A DNA stretch of 64,000 bases from Virgisporangium aliadipatigenens (GTDB taxonomy: Bacteria; Actinomycetota; Actinomycetes; Mycobacteriales; Micromonosporaceae). Within the stretch, counting starts at the first letter, position 1. Each line of letters starts with the position of its first letter. Location: the NCBI RefSeq assembly GCF_016863615.1, contig NZ_BOPF01000008.1, positions 186,001 through 250,000 of the forward strand, written 5' to 3'. This document shows, one piece after another, positions 7,878 through 17,493 of this stretch. The translations under genes were made by a program, and so were the position numbers. The notes under the pieces are model-generated. The model saw only the letters and a list, made by a program, of their open reading frames with translations. It searched no databases and had not been told where the DNA came from.

Positions 7878-9038
7878 CTAGCGCAGCGTCCGGAGGCGGG
7901 TCACGGCCGCGTCCAGCACCTCGTCCTTCTTGCAGAACGCGAACCGCACGAGCCGTCGCCCCTCGTCGGCGTGGTCGTAGAAAACCTGTGTGGGAACGCC
8001 CACGACGCCGCAGCGTTCGGGTAGCGAGCGGCAGAACTCGACCCCGTCGGTGCCGCCGAGCGGCGTGATGTCGACGGTGACGAAGTAGGTGCCCTCGGGG
8101 GTGAACACCTCGAAGCCGGCCTCGCGCAGCCCCGCGCAGAGCCGGTCCCGCTTGCCCTGCAGGGCCAGCCGCGCGGACTCCACGTACTCGGGCCCGAGCC
8201 CCAGGGCGACGGCGACGGCCGGCTGCAGCGGCCCCGCGTTGACGAACGTCAGGAACTGCTTGACCCGCATCAGCGCGGAGACCAGCGGCGCCGGCCCGCT
8301 CGCCCAGCCGATCTTCCAGCCCGTGCACGAGAACGTCTTCCCCGCGGAGGAGATCCGCAGCGTGCGCTCCCACATGCCGGGCAGGGTCGCCAGCGGCACA
8401 TGTTCCCCGTCGAAGGTCTGGTGCTCGTAGACCTCGTCGGTGACGGCGAGAACGTCGTGCTCACGGCAGGCGTTCGAGATGATCTCCAACTCGGAACGGG
8501 TGAAGACCTTGCCGGTCGGGTTGTGCGGCGAGTTGAGGAGGACCATGCGGGTACGCGGGCCGAAGGCCGCGCGGAACTCCCCGGGGTCGAACGCGTAACG
8601 CCCGTCCGCGGGCCGCAGCGTGACCGGCCGGCGCACGGCACCGGCGAGCGCGATCGAGGCGGCGTAGGAGTCGTAGTAGGGCTCGAAGCAGACGACCTCG
8701 TCGCCCGGCTCGCACAGCGCGAGGATCGCGGCGGCGATCGCCTCCGTCGCCCCGGCCGTGACGACGATCTGCCCGTCGGGGTCGTAGTCCAGCCCCCAGT
8801 AGGCCTTCTGCTGGGCGGAGAGCGCCTGGCGCAGCTCGGGCACCCCGGGGCCGGGCGGGTACTGGTTGCGACCGTCGTGGATCGCCCGCGCGGCCGCGTC
8901 GAGCATCTCGCGCGGGCCGTCGGTGTCCGGGAAACCCTGGCCGAGGTTGATCGACCCGGTGCGGACCGCGAGCGCGGACATCTCGGCGAAGATCGTCGTC
9001 CCGAACGGGCGCATCCGCGCCACCAGTGGATCGCCCAT
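7878..9038 (-). CDS. Class I/II PLP aminotransferase, DapC-like
   Basis: 386 residues, full length. The fold-type I signatures are present: NSPHNPTGK (about 169-177), DEVYEH (201-206), and the PLP lysine at Lys234 in SSAGKTFSCTGWKIGW. The N-terminal GSINLGQGFPDTDGP is the pattern of the kynurenine/methionine/succinyl-DAP aminotransferase group. Actinobacterial members are commonly N-succinyldiaminopimelate aminotransferases (DapC, lysine and peptidoglycan precursor synthesis). Methionine or glutamine-phenylpyruvate transamination is the alternative, so no gene symbol is given. Confidence 0.85.
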   Translation of the reverse strand: MGDPLVARMRPFGTTIFAEMSALAVRTGSINLGQGFPDTDGPREMLDAAARAIHDGRNQYPPGPGVPELRQALSAQQKAYWGLDYDPDGQIVVTAGATEAIAAAILALCEPGDEVVCFEPYYDSYAASIALAGAVRRPVTLRPADGRYAFDPGEFRAAFGPRTRMVLLNSPHNPTGKVFTRSELEIISNACREHDVLAVTDEVYEHQTFDGEHVPLATLPGMWERTLRISSAGKTFSCTGWKIGWASGPAPLVSALMRVKQFLTFVNAGPLQPAVAVALGLGPEYVESARLALQGKRDRLCAGLREAGFEVFTPEGTYFVTVDITPLGGTDGVEFCRSLPERCGVVGVPTQVFYDHADEGRRLVRFAFCKKDEVLDAAVTRLRTLR

Positions 9039-9050
9039 GAAGACAGACTA

Positions 9051-9125
9051 AGTCGTGTCTCGAAGTGGCTGGCCGGCCTGCGGCGGACTCAGACGCCGCT
9101 CGACCGACCACTTCGAGACGCGACT
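9051..9125. repeat. Long stem-loop between dapC-like and membrane-protein genes
   Basis: An 18-bp inverted repeat (9051-9068 with 9108-9125) pairs fully if one G-T pair is allowed. Inside it a second hairpin forms from GCGGCG (9080-9085) and CGCCGC (9094-9099). It lies between divergent starts, so it is not a simple terminator. A transcribed structured RNA, a small palindromic mobile repeat or a protein-binding site are possible. Confidence 0.55.
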
Positions 9126-9209
9126 TTGCGTCCCAGGATGGGGAGGTATCGGGCCAGGACGTCCCCGGTGGGTAGCGGGGGCGGCGCCCATCACCTACGG
9201 TGCAGGACC

Positions 9210-10061
9210 GTGGAGCCACATCGCAGGTACTCGGACGACGACCAGACCTGGTACGGCGGCGAGTGGGACGCCGGTCGCCGGGGCGGGGCGGGTGCTCCCG
9301 AGCCGCGTTCGAGCGACGACCGTCCCGCCTGGGCCACGACGTCGGGCTCCTTCGACACCCTCGGACCCCGTTCGGGTGAACCGCTGCCGCCGCTGCCCGG
9401 TGACTCCGGCCCGAGCACCGATCCGGGGGAGACGTCCCGGCGCACGGTCGAGTCGATCGACGTGGGGCCGCTGCGCCGGCCGCAGCCGAGCGGCGAGTTC
9501 CGGGCGTTCGGTGACCCGGAGCCGACCTCCACGCCCCCGCGCGACTACCCGTCCTCGGCGCCGTCCCGCGAGTATCCGGGCGAGTACGAGCCGGAGCCCG
9601 CGTCGAACGTCTCCGCCGCGCCCACCGGCCCGGTTCTCGCGGCGCCGAGCCTCGCCGCCTACGGGCCTGGCGCGGGTACCACGTACGGCACGCCGCCGCC
9701 GAGCGCGTTCAACGCCCCGACCAGCGCGGTCAACATGGTGGGCGGCGTCGGCGGGCAGAACGTCTATCAGACGAAGAAGACCGGGCTGCAGCTCGGCATC
9801 GCGGTGCTGGTCGTGCTCTTCGAGATTCCGGCGCTGCTGGTGCTCTTCTCCTCGATCATGAGCGACGTGATGATCATCCCGGGGACGATCTCCGGGGTGT
9901 TCCTGGTGGCGGGGCTGCCGCCGTTCGGGGCCGGGGTCTACGGGCTGCTGAGCGGAGCGGCCTCGGGCGCGGGCGGGCTGCGGCTGTGGGGCCGAACGCC
10001 ACTGGCGTACCTGCCCGTCGGGATCGTCCTGTTCCTCTGCGCCGCCCTGGCAGCGGGCTGA
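9210..10061 (+). CDS. Pro-rich membrane protein with long disordered N-terminus
   Basis: 283 residues from GTG 9210 (MEPHRRYSDDDQTWYGG). Residues 1-~185 are low-complexity, rich in Pro, Ser, Gly, Arg and Glu, with repeats such as DYPSSAPSREYPGEY. The last ~95 residues hold three or so hydrophobic helices (GLQLGIAVLVVLFEIPALLV, VFLVAGLPPFGAGVYGLLSG, LAYLPVGIVLFLCAALAAG). No signal peptide and no catalytic motif; no family recognised. The layout (long cytoplasmic disordered head, compact membrane tail) is common among actinobacterial envelope proteins. The next gene is rpsB, 224 bases on. Confidence 0.7.
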   Translation: MEPHRRYSDDDQTWYGGEWDAGRRGGAGAPEPRSSDDRPAWATTSGSFDTLGPRSGEPLPPLPGDSGPSTDPGETSRRTVESIDVGPLRRPQPSGEFRAFGDPEPTSTPPRDYPSSAPSREYPGEYEPEPASNVSAAPTGPVLAAPSLAAYGPGAGTTYGTPPPSAFNAPTSAVNMVGGVGGQNVYQTKKTGLQLGIAVLVVLFEIPALLVLFSSIMSDVMIIPGTISGVFLVAGLPPFGAGVYGLLSGAASGAGGLRLWGRTPLAYLPVGIVLFLCAALAAG

Positions 10062-10094
10062 CCAGCCGATTAATCGCCCCAGCGGCGCGCGGCG

Positions 10095-10100
10095 TACACT
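10095..10100 (+). promoter_or_regulatory. Candidate -10 element of the rpsB promoter
   Basis: TACACT (context CGTACACTTTACG) lies 186 bases before rpsB in the 224-base leader region. No good -35 is seen. A small hairpin (GACCAC / GTGGTC, 10111-10128) follows. Nearly the same CGTACACTT string precedes pnp at 61019-61027. A long rpsB leader is usual, because S2 levels are often feedback-controlled through it. Confidence 0.35.
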
Positions 10101-10285
10101 TTACGACCGGCGACCACCTTGTGTGGTCGACCTCGCGCGCCCTTCCCCATCCGCACGGGTGGAGACGGCGGTCCCCTTGGTCCCGGTGCACTTCACGCAG
10201 CGGGTAAGCGTGGCCGACGACCGGGCGCCAGGGCGACGGGCAACGGGTCCGTCGCGACAACCAGGGCCACCCGAGGAGCACCACC

Positions 10286-11101
10286 ATGGCAGTGTCCATG
10301 CGCGAACTGCTGGAGAACGGCGTCCACTTCGGACACCAGACCCGGCGGTGGAACCCGAAGATGAAGCGCTTCATCTTCACCGAGCGTAACGGCATCTACA
10401 TCATCGACCTGCGCCAGACGCTCGACTACATCGAGAAGGCCTACGACTTCATCCGTGGCACCGTCGCCGAGGGTGGGCACATCCTCTTCGTCGGCACGAA
10501 GAAGCAGGCCCAGGAGGCGATCGCCGAGCAGGCGACCCGCGTCGGCCAGCCCTACGTCAACCACCGCTGGCTCGGCGGCATGCTGACCAACTTCCAGACG
10601 GTCTACAAGCGGCTGCAGCGGATGAAGGAGCTGGAGTCGATCGACCTGACCGGCACGGCGGTGGGTTACACCAAGAAGGAGACCCTCCAGCTGTCGCGGG
10701 AGAAGGACAAGCTGTCCCGCACGCTGGGCGGCCTTCGTGACATGCAGAAGGTGCCGTCGGCGATCTGGGTCGTCGACACCAAGAAGGAGCACATCGCCGT
10801 CGACGAGGCCCGCAAGCTGGGCATCCCGGTGATCGCGGTGCTCGACACCAACTGCGACCCCGACGAGGTCGACTTCCCGATCCCGGGCAACGACGACGCG
10901 ATCCGCGCCGCCGCGCTGCTGACCCGCGTGGTCGCCGACGCCGTCGCGGACGGCCTGATCGCCCGTTCCGGCAAGCACGCCCGCACCAGCGGCGCCGACG
11001 AGAAGCCCGAGCCGGGCACCGTCGCCGCCGGCGAGCCGCTTCCGGAGTGGGAGCGCGAGCTGCTCGAAGGCACGAAGACCGAGGAACCGGCCACCGCCTG
11101 A
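10286..11101 (+). CDS. rpsB: 30S ribosomal protein S2
   Basis: 271 residues, start ATG 10286 after GAGGAG. Signature segments are all present: [43 protein letters not shown] and [20 protein letters not shown]2 binds the 30S subunit late in assembly and helps bring in S1. The C-terminal ~45 residues are a charged, low-complexity tail longer than in E. coli, as is common in actinobacteria. First gene of rpsB-tsf-pyrH-frr-cdsA. Confidence 0.98.
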   Translation: MAVSMRELLENGVHFGHQTRRWNPKMKRFIFTERNGIYIIDLRQTLDYIEKAYDFIRGTVAEGGHILFVGTKKQAQEAIAEQATRVGQPYVNHRWLGGMLTNFQTVYKRLQRMKELESIDLTGTAVGYTKKETLQLSREKDKLSRTLGGLRDMQKVPSAIWVVDTKKEHIAVDEARKLGIPVIAVLDTNCDPDEVDFPIPGNDDAIRAAALLTRVVADAVADGLIARSGKHARTSGADEKPEPGTVAAGEPLPEWERELLEGTKTEEPATA

Positions 11102-11112
11102 CCTGACGTCGC

Positions 11113-11145
11113 GATCCCCGCCCGTTCGACCGGCGGGTGGGGATC
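11113..11145 (+). terminator. rpsB-tsf intergenic hairpin (attenuator-like)
   Basis: A 12-bp stem (11113-11124 / 11134-11145, one G-T pair; arms begin GATCCCC and end GGGGATC) fills the gap between rpsB and tsf. There is no T tract. Such hairpins commonly reduce read-through or stabilise the rpsB transcript; partial termination is inferred. Confidence 0.55.
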
Positions 11146-11179
11146 TGCCGTCGGAACCGTCCGATTCGAAGAGAGAGTC

Positions 11180-12010
11180 ATGAGCAACTTCACTGCCGCG
11201 GACGTCAAGAAGCTCCGCGACCTCACCGGTGCCGGCATGATGGACTGCAAGAAGGCGCTGACCGAGGCCGAGGGTGACTTCGACAAGGCCGTCGAGATCC
11301 TGCGGATCAAGGGTGCCAAGGACGTCGGCAAGCGCGCCGGCCGGACCGCCGCCAACGGGCTGGTGGCCCACGCCGGCAACACCCTTCTCGAACTCAACTG
11401 CGAGACCGACTTCGTCGCCAAGAACGCCGACTTCGTGGCGCTGGCGCAGCGGCTCGCCGAGCACGTGGACACCACCAAGCCGGCCGACGTCGCGTCGCTG
11501 CTCGGCTCCACGCTCGCCGACGGGCGCACCGTCGCCGAGACCGTCGACGCCGAGTCGGCCCGGATCGGCGAGAAGCTCGTCGTCAACCGGTTCGAGGTGC
11601 TCGACGGCAACCTCGCGGTGTACATGCACCGCAAGGACCCGTCGCTGCCCCCGGCCGTCGGGGTCGCCGTGGCGTTCGCCGGCAAGGACGACGAGGCCGC
11701 CGTCGCCGACGCGCGCGGCGTGGCCATGCAGATCGCCGCGATGCGGCCCAAGTGGGTCACCCGCGACGAGGTTCCGGCCGAGATCGTCGAGTCGGAGCGG
11801 CGCATCGCCGAGCAGACCGCCCGCGAAGAGGGCAAGCCCGAGCAGGCGATCTCGAAGATCACCGAGGGTCGCGTGGGCGCGTTCTTCAAGGACTTCGTCC
11901 TCGTGGAGCAGCCGTCGGTGACCGACAACAAGAAGACGGTCGGCAAGGTCCTCGAGGAGGCCGGCATCACCGTCACCCGGTTCGTCCGGTTCGAGGTCGG
12001 CCAGGCCTGA
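11180..12010 (+). CDS. tsf: Elongation factor Ts
   Basis: 276 residues, the guanine-nucleotide exchange factor for EF-Tu. The N-terminal UBA-like domain reads [20 protein letters not shown], with the conserved TDFVAKN in [17 protein letters not shown] (about 74-90), followed by two dimerisation subdomains. Length is typical for actinobacteria (about 270-280). ATG 11180 is preceded by GAAGAGAGAG. Follows rpsB after a hairpin. Confidence 0.98.
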   Translation: MSNFTAADVKKLRDLTGAGMMDCKKALTEAEGDFDKAVEILRIKGAKDVGKRAGRTAANGLVAHAGNTLLELNCETDFVAKNADFVALAQRLAEHVDTTKPADVASLLGSTLADGRTVAETVDAESARIGEKLVVNRFEVLDGNLAVYMHRKDPSLPPAVGVAVAFAGKDDEAAVADARGVAMQIAAMRPKWVTRDEVPAEIVESERRIAEQTAREEGKPEQAISKITEGRVGAFFKDFVLVEQPSVTDNKKTVGKVLEEAGITVTRFVRFEVGQA

Positions 12011-12108
12011 TAGCTGGTGGAGGGGGTCGCCACGTCCGGTCACCGGGCGGCCGCGGCCCCCTCGTCGTAGGTTGTTGACGACCGGGAACCGACAGGAGAG
12101 GGCCGAGG

Positions 12109-12849
12109 ATGGAATACAGTTCCGCCACGATCACTGACCACGTCCGGCGCCGGGTGGTCCTGAAGCTGTCGGGTGAGGTGTTCGGTGGCGGAGCCGTCGG
12201 CGTCGACCCCAACGTCGTGCGCTCGATCGCCGCGCAGATCGCGAGCGTGGTGCGCACCGGCATCCAGGTAGCCGTGGTGATCGGTGGCGGTAACTTCTTC
12301 CGCGGCGCCGAGCTGCAGCGCGCCGGGATCGACCGGGCCCGCGGCGACTACATGGGCATGCTCGGCACGGTCATGAACTGCCTGGCCCTCCAGGACTTCC
12401 TGGAGAAGGAGGGCATCGACACCCGGGTCCAGTCGGCCATCTCGATGGCGCAGGTCGCCGAGCCCTACATTCCGCGCCGTGCCATCCGGCACCTGGAGAA
12501 GGGCCGCGTCGTGATCTTCGGCGCCGGCGCCGGGATGCCCTACTTCTCCACCGACACCGTGGCGGCCCAGCGTGCGCTGGAGATCCACGCCGACGCGGTG
12601 CTGATGAGCAAGAACGGCGTAGACGGGGTGTACACCGCCGACCCGCGCACGGATCCCGACGCCCAGAAGCTGGACAACGTGACGTTCTCCGAGGCGCTGC
12701 GCCAGGGCCTGCGGGTCGTGGACGCGGCCGCGTTCAGCCTCTGCATGGACAACGGTCTACCCATGGTGGTTTTCGCGGCCGAGGGTACCGACACCATCAT
12801 GCGCGCCGTCAGTGGTGAGAAAATCGGAACACTCATCACCACCGCGTGA
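12109..12849 (+). CDS. pyrH: Uridylate kinase
   Basis: 246 residues; phosphorylates UMP to UDP in pyrimidine synthesis. Amino-acid-kinase fold: [24 protein letters not shown] (phosphate-binding glycines), and [19 protein letters not shown] (UMP binding). The start ATG 12109 follows AGGAGAG. Hexameric and GTP-activated in bacteria. Lies between tsf and frr as in most bacteria. Confidence 0.98.
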   Translation: MEYSSATITDHVRRRVVLKLSGEVFGGGAVGVDPNVVRSIAAQIASVVRTGIQVAVVIGGGNFFRGAELQRAGIDRARGDYMGMLGTVMNCLALQDFLEKEGIDTRVQSAISMAQVAEPYIPRRAIRHLEKGRVVIFGAGAGMPYFSTDTVAAQRALEIHADAVLMSKNGVDGVYTADPRTDPDAQKLDNVTFSEALRQGLRVVDAAAFSLCMDNGLPMVVFAAEGTDTIMRAVSGEKIGTLITTA

Positions 12850-12888
12850 CCAAACGTCCACACGAGTCAGAAGGAGGCGACGGACCGA

Positions 12889-13446
12889 GTGATCGACGAC
12901 ACTCTTCTCGAAGCCGAGGAGAAGATGGAGCGGGCGATCGAGCACGCCAAGGAGGAGTTCGCCGCCATCCGCACCGGGCGGGCGAACGCCGGCATGTTCT
13001 CGAAGATCGTCATTGACTACTACGGATCGCCGACGCCGCTGCCGCAGATGGCGTCCATCGGGACCCCGGAGCCCCGGATGGCGATCATCAAGCCGTACGA
13101 CGCGTCGCAGCTGTCCGCCATGGAGAAGGCCATCCGCGACTCCGACCTCGGCGTCAACCCCTCCAACGAGGGCAGCCAGCTGCGGATCGTGCTTCCCCAG
13201 ATGACGGAGGAGCGCCGCCGGGAGATGATCAAAGTCGCCCGGCACAAGGGCGAGGACGCCAAGGTGGCGATCCGTAACGTCCGGCGCAAGGCCAAGGAAG
13301 AGCTGGACCGGATCGTGCGCGACGGCGAGGCCGGTGAGGACGACGGCCGCCGCGCCGAGAAGGAGTTGGACGACGTCACGCACCGGTACGTCGCCAACGT
13401 CGACGAACTGTTGAAGCACAAGGAAGCGGAGCTTCTCGAGGTCTGA
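12889..13446 (+). CDS. frr: Ribosome recycling factor
   Basis: 185 residues, the family's standard length, from GTG 12889 after AGAAGGAGG. The three-helix bundle carries the conserved [14 protein letters not shown] near residue 25-40 and the C-terminal [20 protein letters not shown]. With EF-G it splits post-termination ribosomes. Its stop overlaps the cdsA start by one base (TGATG). Confidence 0.97.
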   Translation: MIDDTLLEAEEKMERAIEHAKEEFAAIRTGRANAGMFSKIVIDYYGSPTPLPQMASIGTPEPRMAIIKPYDASQLSAMEKAIRDSDLGVNPSNEGSQLRIVLPQMTEERRREMIKVARHKGEDAKVAIRNVRRKAKEELDRIVRDGEAGEDDGRRAEKELDDVTHRYVANVDELLKHKEAELLEV

Positions 13447-14669
13447 TGCGCCCGTCCGATCCCGCTCCTGAGCGCCCGCCGCCGTCCCTTCGCGCGGCCC
13501 ATCGGGCGCGGCACTCCCATGCCGCGCCCGAACCGGACTTCGAGCCCGAGGGGCGCCGGACGGGACGCAACTGGGCGTCGAACGGCTATTCCGAGAACGG
13601 CTACGCGTCGGAGACGACGGGGTTCGCGGCCGAGACCGAGGAGCTGTACTCGCGTCGCGAGGCCGCGGAGCGCTTCCGCGACCCCGACCCGGCGGCGGAG
13701 CGTTACCCCGACCCGGCCGCGGAGCGATATCAGGATCCGGCAGAGGCGCGGACCGTGGTGCAGCCGGCGGTGCGGGTCTCGGCTGAGCCCGGGGAGCCGC
13801 CGGCGTACGAGGAGCCGGCCCCGGAGTCGGTGCCGCACGCGGCACCCGCGGAGAAGAAGAGCCGGGCCGGGCGCGACCTGCCGGCGGCGTTCGGGGTGGC
13901 GGTCGTGCTCGGCGGCGGCACACTGGCGGCGCTGCTGCTGTTCAAGCCGGCGTTCTACGTGATCGTCTTTGCCGCGGTGCTGGTCGCGACGTGGGAGATG
14001 GTGCGCGCGATCCACACCAGCGGTCCGAAGCCGCCGATGTTGCCGCTGCTGCTGGGCGGGCCGGCGATGGTCGGGCTGACCGTGCTGGGCGGCGCGGACG
14101 CGGTGCTGTACGGGCTGCTGGGCACCGTGATCGCGATCTTCGTGTGGCGGCTCGGCGACGGGCCCGAGCACTACAACCGGGACGTCGTTCCCGGGCTGCT
14201 CGTGGCGATGTACGTGCCGTTCCTGGGCTGCTTCGTCGCGCTGCTGATCGACCCGCCGGACGGGCACTGGCGGGTGATCGCGACGCTCGTCACCGTCGTG
14301 CTGTCGGACACCGGCGGCTACGTGGCCGGGGTGTTCCTGGGCAAGCATCCGATGGCGCCGCGGGTGAGCCCGAAGAAGTCCTGGGAGGGCTTCGGGGGTT
14401 CGCTGCTGGCCAGCGGTGTCGGGGCCGCCCTGATGCTGTTCTTCATGTTCGACGTGCCCTGGTGGGGCGGCCTGCTGTTCGGGGTCGCGGTGGCGGCCTC
14501 GGCCACGCTCGGGGACCTCGCCGAGTCGTTGCTCAAGCGCGATCTCGGAATCAAGGACATGAGTAGCCTGCTGCCGGGCCACGGGGGCCTGATGGACCGG
14601 CTGGACTCGATCCTGTTCGCCGCTCCGGTGGCGTACGGCCTGCTCATGCTGCTGGCGTCACCCGGCTGA
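13446..14669 (+). CDS. cdsA: Phosphatidate cytidylyltransferase (CDP-diglyceride synthase)
   Basis: 407 residues; converts phosphatidic acid plus CTP to CDP-diacylglycerol at the membrane. The catalytic part (about 145-407) has some seven or eight membrane helices and the family signature [20 protein letters not shown] followed by GLMDRLDS. The first ~145 residues are an unusual disordered, charged extension, including a repeated [13 protein letters not shown] motif and Pro/Glu-rich stretches; the family core is about 260-280 residues. Translationally coupled to frr. Confidence 0.93.
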   Translation: MRPSDPAPERPPPSLRAAHRARHSHAAPEPDFEPEGRRTGRNWASNGYSENGYASETTGFAAETEELYSRREAAERFRDPDPAAERYPDPAAERYQDPAEARTVVQPAVRVSAEPGEPPAYEEPAPESVPHAAPAEKKSRAGRDLPAAFGVAVVLGGGTLAALLLFKPAFYVIVFAAVLVATWEMVRAIHTSGPKPPMLPLLLGGPAMVGLTVLGGADAVLYGLLGTVIAIFVWRLGDGPEHYNRDVVPGLLVAMYVPFLGCFVALLIDPPDGHWRVIATLVTVVLSDTGGYVAGVFLGKHPMAPRVSPKKSWEGFGGSLLASGVGAALMLFFMFDVPWWGGLLFGVAVAASATLGDLAESLLKRDLGIKDMSSLLPGHGGLMDRLDSILFAAPVAYGLLMLLASPG

Positions 14670-14740
14670 ACGGACCATCCGTGCGTGCCGGGCGCACGGA
14701 CTCTGCACCGGGGCTTCGACGTGGGACACTGGTAAACGTC

Positions 14741-15880
14741 ATGACTACGATGCCCGAACTTACCGGTTCATCCGCTCTTCCACTGGTTCCCGCCCGCTCG
14801 GGCCCGCGCCGTGCCGCGCCTCCGAGGCACCTCGCCGACCTCGACCCCGCCGAGCGGCGGCAGGCGGTGAAGGACCTCGGCGAGCGTGAGTTCCGTGCGG
14901 GCCAGTTGTCGACCCACTACTTCGGCCGCCTCGTGCGCGACCCGGCGGAGATGACCGACCTGCCGGCCGCCAGTCGGGAGCGGATCGCGGGCGCGCTGCT
15001 GCCCTCGTTGCTGACGCCGGTGCGCGAGCTGGCGTGCGACGGCGGTGCCACCCGGAAGAACCTGTGGCGCCTGCACGACGGCGCGCTGGTGGAGAGCGTC
15101 CTGATGGGCTACCCGGACCGGGTCACGGTCTGCATCTCCAGCCAGGCGGGCTGCGGGATGGCGTGCCCGTTCTGCGCCACCGGGCAGGCCGGCCTGACGC
15201 GCAACCTGTCGACGGCGGAGATCGTGGACCAGGTGGTGTGGTTCGCCGGCGAGACGGCGCGCGGCGCGCTGCCCGGCTGCCCGGACCGGCTGTCCCGGGT
15301 GGTCTTCATGGGCATGGGCGAGCCGCTGGCCAACTACAACCGGGTGATCGCGGCGATCCGCCGGCTGACCGATCCGGCCCCGGACGGGCTGGGCCTGTCC
15401 CAGCGGCACATCACGGTCTCGACCGTCGGCCTGGTGCCGGCGATGCGCAAGTTGGCCGACGAGGATTTGTCGGTGACGCTGGCGCTGTCGTTGCACGCGC
15501 CGGACGACGAGCTGCGCGACGAACTGGTTCCGGTCAACCAGCGGTGGAAGGTGGCGGAGGTTCTCGACGCCGCGGACGAATATGCGCGCCGCACGGGACG
15601 GCGGGTTTCGATCGAGTACGCGATGATCAGGGACGTGAACGACCACCCCTGGCGCGCCGACCTGTTGGGCCGCCTGCTGTCCGGCCGATTGGCGCACGTC
15701 AACCTGATCCCGCTCAACCCGACGCCGGGCAGCCGGTGGGACGCGAGCCCCAAGGACGTCGAACGCGAGTTCGCGCGTAGGCTGCGTGCGGCCGGGGTGG
15801 CGACGACGGTCCGGGACACCCGGGGCCGGGAGATCGACGGTGCCTGCGGTCAGCTCGCAGCCGCGGAGGAAATGTCATGA
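14741..15880 (+). CDS. rlmN: 23S rRNA (A2503-C2)/tRNA (A37-C2) methyltransferase, radical SAM
   Basis: 379 residues from ATG 14741 ([11 protein letters not shown]); an upstream in-frame ATG at 14681 adds 20 unconvincing residues. The radical SAM cluster [12 protein letters not shown] provides the CxxxCxxC [4Fe-4S] ligands. [14 protein letters not shown] (SAM-binding GE motif), TVSTVGLVP and the C-terminal [13 protein letters not shown]...CGQLAA, with the second catalytic Cys, complete the RlmN/Cfr pattern. It methylates C2 of A2503 in 23S rRNA. Its stop overlaps the start of a small gene by 4 bases (ATGA). Confidence 0.95.
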   Translation: MTTMPELTGSSALPLVPARSGPRRAAPPRHLADLDPAERRQAVKDLGEREFRAGQLSTHYFGRLVRDPAEMTDLPAASRERIAGALLPSLLTPVRELACDGGATRKNLWRLHDGALVESVLMGYPDRVTVCISSQAGCGMACPFCATGQAGLTRNLSTAEIVDQVVWFAGETARGALPGCPDRLSRVVFMGMGEPLANYNRVIAAIRRLTDPAPDGLGLSQRHITVSTVGLVPAMRKLADEDLSVTLALSLHAPDDELRDELVPVNQRWKVAEVLDAADEYARRTGRRVSIEYAMIRDVNDHPWRADLLGRLLSGRLAHVNLIPLNPTPGSRWDASPKDVEREFARRLRAAGVATTVRDTRGREIDGACGQLAAAEEMS

Positions 15881-16074
15881 CTTTCACCTGGTCGTCCGGT
15901 TGGGAAACGGAACGTGAACTTGCGTTCCACCGGGCGTGGACTCAGGGTGGCATCATGCGCGCGAGGGTTGTGTCGGTGCGCCGCGACGACGGCGGTGTTC
16001 GGGACACATCGATCGACTGCGTGGGGGCGACGCGGCCGAGCGTCGCCGGGCGAGGGAACCAGGAGTCACAGTGA
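15877..16074 (+). CDS. Small coupled ORF between rlmN and the DivIVA-like gene
   Basis: 65 codons starting at ATG 15877 with GGAGG seven bases upstream. The start overlaps the rlmN stop (ATGA), and the stop overlaps the next gene's start (GTGA at 16071-16074). This double coupling is the main support. The product ([20 protein letters not shown] onward) has an aromatic, acidic N-terminus and an Arg/Gly-rich end, and matches no family I know. It may be a real small protein or a translated spacer that carries ribosomes into the downstream gene. Confidence 0.45.
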   Translation: MTFTWSSGWETERELAFHRAWTQGGIMRARVVSVRRDDGGVRDTSIDCVGATRPSVAGRGNQESQ

Positions 16075-17093
16075 CGAGTCAGGGCCAGCGGTTCCGACGG
16101 CGGGCGCTGCGTCGTGGATACAAGGTGGACGAGGTCGACGCGTTTCTTGACCGCGTCGAGGCGACTCTCGCCGGTGATCCGATCGGCGCGCCGGTGACCG
16201 CGCAGGAAGTGCACGACGTCGTCTTCCGCGTCCGCTTCGGCGGCTATGACGAGTGGCAGGTGGACCTGCACCTCGACCGCGTCGAGCGCCAGCTGGCCGA
16301 GCTGGAGGACCGCGGCGGGTTCAGCCGCGAGCCGCAGCAGCAGCGCGCCGTGGAGCGGGTCCCGTCGGCGGAGCGGATGGCGCCGCCGGACCGGATGGGC
16401 CCGCCCGACCGGATGGCGCCGCCGGAGCGCATGGGCCCGCCGGAGCGGATGGGTCCCCCGGACCGGATGGGCCCGCCGCCGGAGCGCATGGGCCCGCCCG
16501 AGCGCATGGGGCCGCCGGACCGCATGGGTCCCCCGGACCGGATGGGCCCGCCGGAGCGCATGGGGCCGCCCGAGCGTTCGCTGCCCGCGCCGGCTCGGCC
16601 GTCGGCCGCCATGCCGACGTCCGCGCCTCCCGGGTACTCGCGCTACGACGAGCCCACCTACGGCGGGGTCGACAACCCGTACGAGACCACCGGCCGGCGT
16701 GCGCGTCCCGACATGACCGCCGAGATCCGGATGAACGAGCCGACTTACGGCGGGCACACCGGCCAGATTCCGGTCGTTCCGCAGCCGCCGGCACGCCCCG
16801 GCCCGCCGATGGGCGGCGGCGGTGGTCCGGCCGGCCCCGGGATGCCGCCCGAGGCGCAGCGGCTCGACGTGCTGCGGCGGACGTTCCAGCTGCGGCGCTT
16901 CGGCAGCGGGTACGACCGGGCGCAGGTGGACCAGCTCTTCGAGGACCTCATCATGGGCCTTGCCGGGCGGGGGCCGCTGCCGCCGAGCGGGGCGCTCGCG
17001 CCCAACCGGTTCGAGCTGGTGCCGGGCGGCTACTTCGAGGCCGAGGTCGACGCCGCGCTGAAGGAGGCGCGCGACATCCTGGGTCGCCGCTGA
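16071..17093 (+). CDS. DivIVA-domain protein with RMGPP(D/E) repeats
   Basis: 340 residues from GTG 16071, chosen for AGGAG five bases upstream. DivIVA-like helices sit at both ends: FRRRALRRGYKVDEVDAFLDRVE (about 8-30) and VRFGGYDEWQVDLHLDRVER (about 54-73), then RTFQLRRFGSGYDRAQVDQLF and GGYFEAEVDAALKEAR near the C-terminus. DivIVA proteins form coiled coils that sense curved membrane and direct polar growth in actinobacteria. Between the ends lie 11 copies of a six-residue repeat (residues 101-169) and a long Pro/Tyr-rich linker. It lacks the long central coiled coil of DivIVA/Wag31 itself, so this is a paralogue. A terminator follows at once. Confidence 0.8.
   Translation: MTSQGQRFRRRALRRGYKVDEVDAFLDRVEATLAGDPIGAPVTAQEVHDVVFRVRFGGYDEWQVDLHLDRVERQLAELEDRGGFSREPQQQRAVERVPSAERMAPPDRMGPPDRMAPPERMGPPERMGPPDRMGPPPERMGPPERMGPPDRMGPPDRMGPPERMGPPERSLPAPARPSAAMPTSAPPGYSRYDEPTYGGVDNPYETTGRRARPDMTAEIRMNEPTYGGHTGQIPVVPQPPARPGPPMGGGGGPAGPGMPPEAQRLDVLRRTFQLRRFGSGYDRAQVDQLFEDLIMGLAGRGPLPPSGALAPNRFELVPGGYFEAEVDAALKEARDILGRR
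16371..16577 (+). repeat. Tandem repeat encoding RM(G/A)PP(D/E), 11 units
   Basis: 18-base units, one of them 21 bases because of an extra proline, encode Arg-Met-Gly/Ala-Pro-Pro-Asp/Glu inside the DivIVA-domain gene. The DNA units are near-identical but differ at third positions, so the array is not brand new. Such arrays can change copy number by slippage. Confidence 0.9.
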
Positions 17094-17101
17094 GTGGACA
17101 T

Positions 17102-17136
17102 GGAAAAAGGGCCGTCCGAAAGGGCGGCCCTTTTCG
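17102..17136. terminator. Intrinsic terminator, bidirectional
   Basis: A 13-bp stem (17105-17117 / 17122-17134, one G-T pair) closes on a GAAA tetraloop, flanked by a run of A on the left and T on the right. It ends the DivIVA-like gene and also lies downstream of the minus-strand DUF2631 gene. Confidence 0.9.
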
Positions 17137-17146
17137 CGTCCGGGTC

Positions 17147-17368
17147 TCAGGAACGCAGGCCGTTGCGGCGCAGCATCCAGTCGACGATGACGGCCAGCAG
17201 CATCAGGCCGGCGATGAGGCCGATCCACACCGACTCGACGCCGGGCTTGTGGTTGCCGAACACCAGCGTCAGCGTGATCAGCGCGCTGACGACGGCGGCG
17301 GTGCGGACCAGCCGCAGGTTGGGCTCCTTGTGCTGGTCGGGAGAGGTCACCGGCTCGTTGCCTGCCAC
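17147..17368 (-). CDS. DUF2631 small membrane protein
   Basis: 73 residues with a polar N-terminus (MAGNEPVTSPDQHKEPNLRL) followed by two hydrophobic helices (about 22-40 and 47-66) and a basic end (LRRNGLRS). Size and layout match the actinobacterial DUF2631 family, whose function is unknown. It is transcribed toward the shared terminator at 17102-17136, and its start is divergent from the MBL/Rieske gene. Confidence 0.75.
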   Translation of the reverse strand: MAGNEPVTSPDQHKEPNLRLVRTAAVVSALITLTLVFGNHKPGVESVWIGLIAGLMLLAVIVDWMLRRNGLRS

Positions 17369-17493
17369 GTGCGCGTCCTTTCTACGCCAGAAGTACGGCC
17401 CCAGTCTGGCACGCAGGGGTAGCGGCCACCCCGCCGCCCCGTGAACGCGCTGCGGTAGCGTCGGTGCGAACGTCGTTCGGGAGGGACAGCACA

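Noticed and set aside
16371-16577. Tandem repeats that might suggest a CRISPR array
   Set aside because: Units are 18 bases with no spacers, all in one open reading frame; they encode a hexapeptide repeat.
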